From contig NZ_BAGN01000180.1 of assembly GCF_000308835.1 (NCBI RefSeq), forward strand, positions 16,371-80,370: a stretch of 64,000 nucleotides of DNA. Direction: 5' to 3'. This stretch comes from Nocardia vinacea NBRC 16497. Its GTDB lineage: Bacteria > Actinomycetota > Actinomycetes > Mycobacteriales > Mycobacteriaceae. Position 1 is the first letter of the stretch. The number at the start of each line of letters is the position of its first letter. The notes beneath the pieces are model-generated. The model saw only the letters and a program-made list of their open reading frames with translations, did no database searches and was not told the DNA's origin. A program made the translations under genes and the position numbers. Below are positions 27,577-36,048 of the stretch, one piece after another.

Positions 27577-29268
27577 GTGTCCCGACACACAAAACCCAAT
27601 GGTCGGTTGGTGTTGAATGGCCTGGTGGACGACCCGACCTCCGATCCGTCACACCATCCGGTGCCGACGCCGCCGCGGCGGCGCGCCCTGCTGCTCGGGT
27701 CGGCGCAAACGGGTTGGCGGTGGCCGGTGGCGGCGCGGTCCGCGCTGGCATTCGGGTTGCCCGCGCTGATCGTGCTCGCGACGGGGCATCAGCAGCAGGC
27801 AATGATCGTCGCGCTGGGTGCGTTCGCTGTGCTCTACGGCGAGGCGCGCGCCTACCGAATGCGTTGGCGGATAGTGCTGATCGCGGGGGCGGGCTTTCTC
27901 ACGGCGGCGGCGCTCGGTGCCGTGATCGGCGATCTGTGGCACGCGACGGCCGGAATCATCGGTGTGGCGGCACTTTCCGTTGTGGCGCTGGTCGCGAGCT
28001 ATGTCATGGTCGCGACGCGGGCCGGACCGCCGGGCATGTTCTTCTTCGTGCTGGTATGCGCGGTAGCGACGCGGATGGCCGCCACCGGTATTTCGGTACC
28101 GGTCATCGTGGGATATACCGCGCTCGGTGTGCTGAGTTCGGTGCTGGTTTCGATGAGTCCGATATTGCGCGATGCGCGTGCGCCGGAAAAGGCGGCGATG
28201 GCATCGGCCTTGCGTGCCGTCGATACTTATGTCGAATACCGGAAGAATGGGCAACCGTCCGCCGCCGAGCGGCACGCGGCGGGTGCGGCGCTGCATTCGG
28301 CGTGGGCCACGGTTCATGATGCGGGTCTGCCTGCCCGCGAACCGGATTCGGAGATCGTCCGGACGCTGCTGGCCGCACATCGCCAGTTCATCGGGATATC
28401 GGACTCCGCACCGGATGTGCTCGACGCGCCGGTGCCGATGACCCGCCCGACTGTCGGTCAGCGACTGCGACGGTCGCTGACGATCCGCTCGCATGCGGCG
28501 ACCACGGCACTGCGCACGCTGGCCGCCGCGGTGATCGCGGGTGGCCTCAGTGTGCTGTTGGGCCTCGGCCGGCCGGACTGGGCCGTGATCACCGCCGTCC
28601 TGGTGCTGAATCTGGGGCCGGATCGCATTGTCGGCACCGTGCGCGCATTGCATCGCGTCGGGGGCACGGTCGTCGGGCTGATCGTGTTCGCGGCGCTGCA
28701 CGCATTCGCGCCGTCGGGCGTCGTCCTCGTGCTCGTGCTCATGGCTCTGATGTTCCTGACGGATCTGTTCGTAGTGCGCAATTACGGGATCGCCGTCGTC
28801 TTCATTACGCCATTGGCGCTGCTGATCGGTGGCGCGCTCGGTGGGCCGATACTGGTTCCCATCCGCGATCGGCTGATCGAGACGCTGGTCGGTGCGCTGG
28901 TCGCGGTTGCGGCAATGTGGGTGATCGTGCCGCGCGCGCACCGGCACGACCTGCGGTGGAACGAATCCAGGGTGCTGCGAGTGGCCGCGGACCTGGTCGA
29001 GATCCTGCGCACGAGGCCACCAGCCGATCCGGCCGCCATGCGGTTGCGTCGCGATTTGCAGTTCGAACTCGTCGGCAATCACCTCAGCGGTGTCGCGGCA
29101 TATCGCGACGAACCGGTGTGGACGCGTGCACAATGGCCTCGACATGCCGAGATCGGGCGGATCGGATACGACCTGCTCGCGCAATGTTGGCTGACGCCAC
29201 CGAAACAATTGCTCACCGATCCCAACAGCCTGGCCGGACAGATCGCCCGGATAGACGCATCGCACTGA
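27577..29268 (+). CDS. FUSC family membrane protein (fusaric-acid-resistance-like exporter)
   Basis: The 563-residue protein has two blocks of about five to six TM segments (residues about 55-195 and 295-450) separated by a cytosolic helical region, plus a C-terminal soluble part. This matches the FUSC/aromatic-acid-exporter (YccS/AaeB) layout. The second block starts with the conserved TALRTLAAAVIAGGLSVLLG and GRPDWAVITAVLVLN. GTG 27577 has AAGGG 8 nt upstream. It is divergent from the puu-like operon with only 55 bp between them. Exported compound unknown. Confidence 0.82.
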   Translation: MSRHTKPNGRLVLNGLVDDPTSDPSHHPVPTPPRRRALLLGSAQTGWRWPVAARSALAFGLPALIVLATGHQQQAMIVALGAFAVLYGEARAYRMRWRIVLIAGAGFLTAAALGAVIGDLWHATAGIIGVAALSVVALVASYVMVATRAGPPGMFFFVLVCAVATRMAATGISVPVIVGYTALGVLSSVLVSMSPILRDARAPEKAAMASALRAVDTYVEYRKNGQPSAAERHAAGAALHSAWATVHDAGLPAREPDSEIVRTLLAAHRQFIGISDSAPDVLDAPVPMTRPTVGQRLRRSLTIRSHAATTALRTLAAAVIAGGLSVLLGLGRPDWAVITAVLVLNLGPDRIVGTVRALHRVGGTVVGLIVFAALHAFAPSGVVLVLVLMALMFLTDLFVVRNYGIAVVFITPLALLIGGALGGPILVPIRDRLIETLVGALVAVAAMWVIVPRAHRHDLRWNESRVLRVAADLVEILRTRPPADPAAMRLRRDLQFELVGNHLSGVAAYRDEPVWTRAQWPRHAEIGRIGYDLLAQCWLTPPKQLLTDPNSLAGQIARIDASH

Positions 29269-29662
29269 ACCGATCGACACGTCCAGTTCGTCGTAACCGG
29301 CTCAGGACAGCGCCGAGGCGGCGTCTCTACTCACCGAGCACACCGGCGCTTCCGTCGCCGGTGCCACCATGTCGAATTTCGTCGGATCGGCAACTGCCCG
29401 TGAGTGGTTGGGCGAGCAGGTCGGGCCGACCCCAAACGGCTCAAATGGAACGACCTACCCCTATCCACCCCTATCGACAGTCATGCGCGATGGCTACTAC
29501 TACGGCGCAGCATCATTGGGCCGAATTCGGTACGTGCGAGCTGATCTGCACGTTCGATCGAGCACGCGCGGCCATCGGGTGCGTTCGCACACATCGGGCA
29601 ACTCGCCGAAGCCACCCCGAGAACGGATTTCGGCCATGGCATCGATGGCAAGGTGATCCCAC
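29269..29662. other. Intergenic region with a 10-bp direct repeat
   Basis: The 394 bp hold no gene I can support; a 95-codon frame at 29369-29656 lacks a ribosome site and family features. Two adjacent near-identical 10-mers (TACCCCTATC at 29456-29465, CACCCCTATC at 29466-29475) could be a regulator site for the downstream SDR/KAS III genes. Confidence 0.4.
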
Positions 29663-30499
29663 ATGAAGACGATCCTGATTACGGGGGCCACCTCGGGCAT
29701 CGGTCTCGAAGCCGCGCAACAGCTCGCCGCAGGGGGCAATCGGCTGGTGTTGGTCGGCCGGAATCCGCAGAAGCTTGCCGACAGTGCGGAATTGGTGCTG
29801 GCCGCGGGGGCGGGAGCGGTCGATACGCTGGAATGCGATATCGCATCGCAGTCGTCGGTGCGCCAACTCGCCAAAGCGGTCGAAGCCGACTACGACCGCA
29901 TCGATGTACTTGCCAATAATGCGGGCGGCTATCACCAGACGCGCACCGAAACCGAGGACGGTATCGAGGCGACTTTCGCCACCAACCATCTCGGCGGATT
30001 CCTGCTCACCGAACTGCTCATCGATCTGCTGGTCCAGAGCGCCCCCGCGCGCATTCTGTTCACCTCCTCGGTGATGCACTACGGCGCGACCCTCGATTTC
30101 GACGATCTCGGGTTCCGCGAAGGCTATTCGGGCGAAAAGGCGTACAGCCGATCCAAATTGGCCAATGTGCTCTACGCGCGCGCACTGGCCGATCGGCTGG
30201 CGGGCACCGGCGTGACGGTCAATGCCTTCCATCCCGGCGCGGTCTCGACCGGCATCTGGAATTCGCTGCCATGGTTCGGGCAACCGATCGTCGCGCTCGG
30301 CAAACGCCTGTTCTTCATCACCGCGGCCGAGGGTGCCGCCGCACTCACCTTCCTCGCGACGGATCCGAGCGTCGCCGAGGTGACCGGTGCCTATTTCCGC
30401 AAGACCCGCGAGCGCGAACCGTCGAGGCTGGCCCGCGACGATGCGCGGGGCCGCCAATTGTGCGCGGTGAGCGCAAGTTTGGTCGGGCTGCCCGAATAG
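29663..30499 (+). CDS. SDR family oxidoreductase (retinol-dehydrogenase-like)
   Basis: The 278-residue SDR has GATSGIGLEAAQQLAAGG, the NADP-type VGRNPQKL, the NNAGGYH motif, catalytic Ser in FTSSVM and YSRSKLAN (Tyr-Lys). It has the C-terminal extension seen in retinol-dehydrogenase-like members. It lies 72 bp upstream of the two KAS III-like genes on the same strand. A plausible role (inference) is reduction of the beta-keto product made by that pair. Confidence 0.9.
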   Translation: MKTILITGATSGIGLEAAQQLAAGGNRLVLVGRNPQKLADSAELVLAAGAGAVDTLECDIASQSSVRQLAKAVEADYDRIDVLANNAGGYHQTRTETEDGIEATFATNHLGGFLLTELLIDLLVQSAPARILFTSSVMHYGATLDFDDLGFREGYSGEKAYSRSKLANVLYARALADRLAGTGVTVNAFHPGAVSTGIWNSLPWFGQPIVALGKRLFFITAAEGAAALTFLATDPSVAEVTGAYFRKTREREPSRLARDDARGRQLCAVSASLVGLPE

Positions 30500-30571
30500 G
30501 GCGTCCACGACGACAGCGCCGTCGAAACTCCTGGCAACACAGGGAAAAATGCGATACAGAAAGCAGGGGTA

Positions 30572-31621
30572 ATGCTGCGCACACGTTTCGAGTCCATCGG
30601 CTCGTACACACCATCCACCGTCCGTTCCACCGAGGAGATCATCGCCGGACTGGCGGTGCCGAGATCCCTTGACCTGGAACGGATTACCGGTATCAAGAAT
30701 CGGCGCGTCTACGACTCCAGCGATGAGGGCTACGAATCCTCCTTCGATCTGGCCCTGCGCGCCATCGAGGACTGCCTGGCGCACTCCGATTACGCCCCCG
30801 ACGAGATCGACGTGGTCGTCTCGGCCTCCATCACCCGCACTCGCGGGAAGGAAATCTTCTGCTACGCACCGTCTTTCGCGGTCATGCTGGGCAAGGAGAT
30901 CGGCACGACGAAGGCCCGCCATTTCGATGTCTCGAATGCCTGTGCGGGCATGCTCACCGGGGTGCTGGTACTGGATCGCATGATCAAGGCCGGTGTGGTC
31001 CGCAATGGGCTGGTGGTCAGCGGCGAGCAGATCACCCCGATCGCCGAGACCGCGGCGCGGGAGATCAGCAAGCCCTACGACCCGCAGTTCGCGGCACTGA
31101 CAGTCGGCGATGCGGCGGTCGCGGTGATGCTGGACGATCGCGGTGACGATGACGACGAAATCCACTACGTCGAACTCTTGACCGCCGCCGACGGCGCCGA
31201 ACACTGCATCGGCATGCCCAGCGACCAGGCCCCCGGAATCGCGCTATACACCGATAACCGCGCGATGCAGACCGAGGGCCGCTACATGCAGGCCATCCAC
31301 CGCATTTCCACCTTCTTCGAGGAGACCGGGCGCACCTGGGAGAGCGAGAAGTTCGACTACTGGATCCACCACCAATTCAGCGCGCCCGCCATCGAGTACA
31401 TCTCACACCTCACCGAACAACACTTCGGCACCCCGATGCCGCAGGCCCTCAATGTGCTGCACGATTTCGGCAATACCGCGTCGACCTCACATTTCGTGGT
31501 CCTGCACGAATATCTCGCGCAGCAGAAGATCCCCAAGGGCTCCAAGGTGCTGATGATTCCGGCGGCATCCGGCCTCGTCTCCGGACACCTCGCCGCCACT
31601 ATCTCCCGTCTGGAGGCCTGA
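30572..31621 (+). CDS. KAS III/OleA-like condensing enzyme, Cys-containing subunit
   Basis: The 349-residue thiolase-fold enzyme carries the full FabH-type triad: Cys124 in SNACAGML, His267 in WIHHQFS and Asn301 in FGNTAST. The segment before Cys that reaches the partner active site in the dimer (EIFCYAPSFAV, residues 94-104) has no Glu where OleA enzymes carry one. Only 3 nt separate its stop from the next gene, a second KAS III-like protein that lacks Cys but has that Glu. I infer a heterodimer doing acyl condensation, as in LstA/LstB (lipstatin) or NltA/NltB (nocardiolactone). Confidence 0.85.
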   Translation: MLRTRFESIGSYTPSTVRSTEEIIAGLAVPRSLDLERITGIKNRRVYDSSDEGYESSFDLALRAIEDCLAHSDYAPDEIDVVVSASITRTRGKEIFCYAPSFAVMLGKEIGTTKARHFDVSNACAGMLTGVLVLDRMIKAGVVRNGLVVSGEQITPIAETAAREISKPYDPQFAALTVGDAAVAVMLDDRGDDDDEIHYVELLTAADGAEHCIGMPSDQAPGIALYTDNRAMQTEGRYMQAIHRISTFFEETGRTWESEKFDYWIHHQFSAPAIEYISHLTEQHFGTPMPQALNVLHDFGNTASTSHFVVLHEYLAQQKIPKGSKVLMIPAASGLVSGHLAATISRLEA

Positions 31622-31624
31622 ACC

Positions 31625-32536
31625 ATGCCGACAACCATCCTCGCGGCCACCATCAATGCCGATCTCGATACCGGCAGCTATTTCGAACTGGCGACGCGCG
31701 CGGCCACCGCCTGCCTCGAGCAGGCGGGCGTTGCCCCGGAGCAGGTCGGAATGCTGATCAATGCCGGGGTCTTCCGCGATCAGAACATCTCCGAACCCGC
31801 GGTGTCGGCGCTGATCCAGAAGCGCGTCGGCATCTGCCTCGAGTACGCCCCCGGCCGGGTGCCCGCATTCTCCTTCGACCTGATGAACGGCGGGACCGGA
31901 CTACTACACGCGATCGCGACCGCCGAATGCTTCCTGGCCAGTGGCGAAATATCGAATGCGCTGCTGGTCGCCGGTGATACGCACCCGTCGACCGAGCGTC
32001 ATGTCGACGGCTTCCCCTACAGCACCAGTGCGGCGGCGATCCTGCTCGGAACATCCGGCACCGCAGGCGGATTCGGCGGGCTGCATACCACCGATACCGC
32101 CGGGCCCGCCGATCCGACCGCATGGGTCGCGATGGGCGAGGCCGGTGCGAACGGCCGCTCGGCCATGAGCACCCGGGCCGGTGCCGACGATCTGGTCGAC
32201 TTGGCCGCGGTGGCCGTGCGCGACTGCCTGACCGCCGAAGGACTCGACGTCGCCGATTTCACCGAGGGCCGCGCGGTGCTGCTCGCACCCACCTGGACCC
32301 TCGCCTTCCGTGCCCGCCTCGCGGCGGCGCTCGGATTGACACCGGAATCGGTCGTCGGCGTGGATCCCTCGGTGGACAATCCGTACTCCGCGGCCCCGGT
32401 GCACGCGTACGTGAGCGCACGCGACAGCGGCGCTCTCGACGCGGCACGCGCGGTGCTTTTCCTGGCCGCCGACGATACCTCGGCCGCCTGTCTGGCCTAC
32501 CACCAGCACGCATTCGCGCACGCCGGGAGTCAATGA
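31625..32536 (+). CDS. KAS III/OleA-like partner subunit lacking the catalytic cysteine
   Basis: The 303-residue thiolase-fold protein is shorter than normal KAS III (about 330-350). Where the active-site Cys is expected it reads DLMNGGTGLLH, with Gly90 in place of Cys, and the catalytic His region reads APTWTLAF without His. It keeps a Glu (Glu57 in RDQNISEPAVSAL) in the loop that enters the partner site in OleA dimers. It should therefore be inactive alone and complement the preceding Cys-containing subunit (inference). It starts 3 nt after that gene. Confidence 0.8.
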   Translation: MPTTILAATINADLDTGSYFELATRAATACLEQAGVAPEQVGMLINAGVFRDQNISEPAVSALIQKRVGICLEYAPGRVPAFSFDLMNGGTGLLHAIATAECFLASGEISNALLVAGDTHPSTERHVDGFPYSTSAAAILLGTSGTAGGFGGLHTTDTAGPADPTAWVAMGEAGANGRSAMSTRAGADDLVDLAAVAVRDCLTAEGLDVADFTEGRAVLLAPTWTLAFRARLAAALGLTPESVVGVDPSVDNPYSAAPVHAYVSARDSGALDAARAVLFLAADDTSAACLAYHQHAFAHAGSQ

Positions 32537-32552
32537 CACGAAAGGCATTGAA

Positions 32553-32574
32553 ACACCTCATATTACGTAGGTGT
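32553..32574. promoter_or_regulatory. Dyad upstream of the LuxR regulator gene
   Basis: ACACCT / AGGTGT arms with a 10-nt AT-rich spacer, directly after the KAS III genes and about 180 bp before the LuxR gene. It could be an operator or a weak terminator. Confidence 0.4.
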
Positions 32575-32755
32575 CATCAGTTGTCGTGACAGGATCGGGC
32601 GGGCGAATTAACCTGTGTTCACCGGCTGGATCATCGGGCGCGTTGACGCGTCCTTCCCGCTGCGACGATGCCGCATCCTCAGCGCACTCGAGCTGCTCGT
32701 TTTCGATGGTGCTCTCCCTCAGTCGGGCTCACCACCTCGACGAAGGGCTCAGAGT

Positions 32756-34795
32756 ATGTGTCAGCCTGTCCCGCCACGCAGCGACAACCCAGTGCATCGC
32801 GACCACTGGGCCGACTTCGCCAAATCCCGGGTCGGTCAGGCCATGGCCGTGCTCGGCACCGCGAGCACGGTCGGCCTGGTCGCCGAGCTGCTGGAGGTGG
32901 ACGAGGCCGCGGTGCGGGCCGTCGTCCGACAACTCGCCGAAACCGCGCGTTTCGAACATCCGGAGGTCGGTGAGCGGATCCTGCGCAACACCCCCGACCA
33001 GGTCCGGCAGAAGTTGCACATCCGGGCCGCGGAACTGCTGCACCATCGGGGTTTTCCGGCGAGCACCGTCGCCGACCACCTGGTCGACGCCGGTGCCGCC
33101 GGCTACCCGTGGGCCGTCGACGTACTGCGCACCGCTGCCGAGGATGCGATAACCGATGACCAGATCGAACCGGCGGTCGATCGGCTGGAGTTGGCCTATC
33201 GCGCCACTCGGGACGCGGGCGAGCGGGCCACCATCGCGATCCGGCTGGTCTGCCTGGAATGGCGGATCAACCCGTCGACCCGCTCGCGCCAGTTCACCCG
33301 GTTGAAGGCGGCACTGCGCGCGGGTCGGGTGCCGCACCACGAAATGCCCGCCGCCATCATGTATCTGCTGTGGCACGGGCAGGTGCAGCAAGCCGATCAC
33401 GCACTCGGCCAGCTCAACAGCGGCGAACCGGATGAGGCGACGCCGGAGATCGACTTCCTGCGCGCCTGGCTGCGGTACTCCTATCCCCCACACGTCCAAC
33501 GTCATCCGCGACTGTTCGCGGCCCCGGCCCGGCCGCCCAAGGTGCGCATCGACCAGCATTCACCGCATCGCCACGGCGCAGATCTGCTCACCGGCCTGTT
33601 CACTCATCCGCTCGACGAGATCGCCACGCTCGCACAGCGTTTGCTCACCAGTCATCGCCTCACCTCGACCACGATCGAAACCCTGGTCGCGGCGGTGCAT
33701 TGCCTCATCTACAGCAATCGGCTCGATACCGCGGCGGCCTGGTGCGAATCGCTGCTCGCCGAGGCCGATGCCCGCCGCGCCCCGACCTGGCAGTCGATCT
33801 TCGCCGGGCTGCGCGCGGAAACCATGCTGCGCAAGGGCAATATTCGAGATGCGATCAGCGACGCGGCGCTGGCCCTCAATTACGTACCCGCCGAACACCT
33901 CGGCCTCTGGACCGGCACGCCGATCGCCACAATGGTGCACGCGCTGACCATCGCCGGTCGGCATGCCGAGGCCGCGGCCCAACTCGAAAGGCCGTTGCCC
34001 CGAACGATTTTCGAATCGCGCTTCGGCCTGCCGTATCTGCAGGCGCAGGGCCACCATCACCTCGCCGTCGGCCGCGCCGACGAGGCATTGCGCAGTTTCC
34101 GCCGCTGCGGCTATCTCATGGACCGGTGGAATATGGACTTCCCCTGGCTGGTGCCGTGGCGCAATGACATTGCCGCCGCCCATCTCGCACTCGGCGAGCA
34201 CCGGCAGGCACAGGAATTCGCGACCAGACATCTCGAATTGCTCGGCACCGCCGACCGGCACCGCTCCGGCGGCGTCGCACTCCGGTTGCTCGCCACCACC
34301 AGCGATCGCTATCAAGCTTTCCGCTTGCTGCGTGAGTCGGCCGCCATCGCCCGCACCGGCGGTGACGATGTCGAATTGGCCACCGCACTCGGCGAACTCG
34401 GCAAGGCACACCGCAGCGTCGGCGATCACGAGCGATCTCGCACACTGATCCGCGACGCGGCGCGTATCGCCGAAACCTGCGGCGCCGAGGTGCTGCTGCA
34501 CGATCTACTCGACGGCAAACCCCAAACCGCGACGCAGCCGACCCAACCCATGCCCGCACTGCACCGGATTCCGGGTGGGCTCGCGACGCTGAGCCCCGCC
34601 GAACGCCGGGTGGCGGAGCTGGCGGCCCGCGGCAAGGCCAATCGCGAGATCGCCGACAAACTCGCCATCACCACCAGCACCGTCGAACAACATCTCACCC
34701 GCGTCTATCGCAAACTCGGGGTGGCCCGGCGCAGCGAACTGTACTTCGTCCTACCGATCGGTCCGGCTGATACTGCGGTCTCGGCCACCGGATAG
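32756..34795 (+). CDS. LuxR family regulator with winged-helix and TPR-like region, no ATPase domain
   Basis: The 679-residue protein ends in a LuxR HTH (LSPAERRVAELAARGKANRE ... SSTVEQHL-type recognition helix, residues about 610-665). The N-terminal ~110 residues resemble the winged-helix segment that follows the ATPase of LAL/MalT-type regulators (LVAELLEVDEAAVRAVVRQL ... ERILRN ... LHIRAAELLHHRG). The rest is helical TPR-like repeats. No Walker motif is present, so the usual ~250-residue STAND ATPase is missing. ATG 32756 has AAGGG 8 nt upstream; the longer frame to 32615 also has no P-loop. It lies 219 bp downstream of the KAS III pair and may regulate it. Confidence 0.85.
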   Translation: MCQPVPPRSDNPVHRDHWADFAKSRVGQAMAVLGTASTVGLVAELLEVDEAAVRAVVRQLAETARFEHPEVGERILRNTPDQVRQKLHIRAAELLHHRGFPASTVADHLVDAGAAGYPWAVDVLRTAAEDAITDDQIEPAVDRLELAYRATRDAGERATIAIRLVCLEWRINPSTRSRQFTRLKAALRAGRVPHHEMPAAIMYLLWHGQVQQADHALGQLNSGEPDEATPEIDFLRAWLRYSYPPHVQRHPRLFAAPARPPKVRIDQHSPHRHGADLLTGLFTHPLDEIATLAQRLLTSHRLTSTTIETLVAAVHCLIYSNRLDTAAAWCESLLAEADARRAPTWQSIFAGLRAETMLRKGNIRDAISDAALALNYVPAEHLGLWTGTPIATMVHALTIAGRHAEAAAQLERPLPRTIFESRFGLPYLQAQGHHHLAVGRADEALRSFRRCGYLMDRWNMDFPWLVPWRNDIAAAHLALGEHRQAQEFATRHLELLGTADRHRSGGVALRLLATTSDRYQAFRLLRESAAIARTGGDDVELATALGELGKAHRSVGDHERSRTLIRDAARIAETCGAEVLLHDLLDGKPQTATQPTQPMPALHRIPGGLATLSPAERRVAELAARGKANREIADKLAITTSTVEQHLTRVYRKLGVARRSELYFVLPIGPADTAVSATG

Positions 34796-34799
34796 CCGC

Positions 34800-36032
34800 C
34801 TACGATGCCGCCACGAGGGCGTACCGGTCTCGCCTGGACTCCGCCTTCGCGACGATCACCGGTGCGAGCAGACCGGCGGCCAGCAGGATCAGTCCCGCGA
34901 CATACCAGCCCGCGACGCCGATCCCGATGCACAACCAGGTCAGCAAGGCCGGACCGAGCGCATCGGCCAATCGGAGTCCGGTACCGAATACGCCCAGATA
35001 CTCACCGATGGCCGCTGGCGGCGCCAAGGTATTCGAGACCTCGAAACCCCCTGCCGTCTGCCACAATTCACCGACGCTCAAGACCGCCGCACCGCTGGCG
35101 AGGGTAAGCACCGCGAGCCAGCCGGACTGGCCTTCGGCCGCCGCCAGCACGATGCAGGCCAGCAGGAATGCCCACCCGGCGCGCCGCAGCGCGGCACCGC
35201 CCGCGCGGGCGGTATCGATGCTGCGGCTCGCGCGGACCTGGAAGAACACCACGATGAAGATATTGAGCATGTCGATCGCGGCGATCGACCACCGCGGCGC
35301 CGTCGTCGCACCGATGATCCACAGCGGAATCGCGACCGACTGAATCCGGTACTGCAGCGACAGCACCCCATCCAATACGGTGAGCGCCAGATACGGCCGA
35401 TCACGCAGCACCGCCCAGCGCTGTCCTGGCGCGCCGGACTCCACCGACACCGGCCCCAAGGCCGGCAGCCGCTCGACCATGAGGGCGGCCCCGGCAGCAC
35501 AACCAGCGCCGATGACGATGGCCGCGTGATAGAAGTTCGCCGAATCCCATTGCACGGCAACCGCGGATAGGCCGATGCCGATAGCAATGCCCACATTCAG
35601 AATCGAACGGATGTAAGCGCGGAATTCATTGGCCCGATCGGTGACGACGCGGGTGATGATCGTCGAGATCATCAGCTGCACACAGGTCTGCGCGGCCGCC
35701 GTGGCCGGAATGACGACCAGATACCACGCGAATTCACCGACCGTGAGAAAGCCGAGGGTGCCGCAGGCCGCAAGGATCAGACTGACCCGCAGCACACCCA
35801 GCGGGCCGCGTCGATCCGACAGCTTTCCCGCCAGTATCGAGACGGCGATGGATACGGCCCCGGCGACGCTCAGGCCGATGCCGACCTGCATCGGCGGGAT
35901 GTGCACGATCCGGGTGAAGTAGAGAACGACGGTGGACAGATAGATTCCGCTGAAGACGGCGGATGCCGCCGCGATCAGCGTCAGCACACGCTGCGGGCCG
36001 ACCGGCGGCAGGGCAACCGAGAGCCGTGACAC
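34800..36032 (-). CDS. MFS transporter paired with an ATP-grasp ligase
   Basis: The 410-residue, 12-TM MFS protein has the loop motif GKLSDRRGPLGVLR after helix 2 and no large soluble insert. The GTG at 36032 has GGGA upstream and lies 16 nt after the ATP-grasp stop, so the two genes are probably cotranscribed. The pairing suggests export of the ligase product (inference). It is convergent with the LuxR gene. Confidence 0.85.
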   Translation of the reverse strand: MSRLSVALPPVGPQRVLTLIAAASAVFSGIYLSTVVLYFTRIVHIPPMQVGIGLSVAGAVSIAVSILAGKLSDRRGPLGVLRVSLILAACGTLGFLTVGEFAWYLVVIPATAAAQTCVQLMISTIITRVVTDRANEFRAYIRSILNVGIAIGIGLSAVAVQWDSANFYHAAIVIGAGCAAGAALMVERLPALGPVSVESGAPGQRWAVLRDRPYLALTVLDGVLSLQYRIQSVAIPLWIIGATTAPRWSIAAIDMLNIFIVVFFQVRASRSIDTARAGGAALRRAGWAFLLACIVLAAAEGQSGWLAVLTLASGAAVLSVGELWQTAGGFEVSNTLAPPAAIGEYLGVFGTGLRLADALGPALLTWLCIGIGVAGWYVAGLILLAAGLLAPVIVAKAESRRDRYALVAAS

Positions 36033-36048
36033 GATCCGTTCCCGCGAC

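Noticed and set aside
27649..29280. 543-codon open frame on the minus strand
   Set aside because: It is antisense to the FUSC gene, Arg/His/Gln-rich without family motifs, a normal shadow frame in high-GC DNA.
29513..31204. 563-codon open frame on the minus strand
   Set aside because: It runs antisense through the SDR and KAS III genes, which have clear motifs; no domain is recognisable in it.
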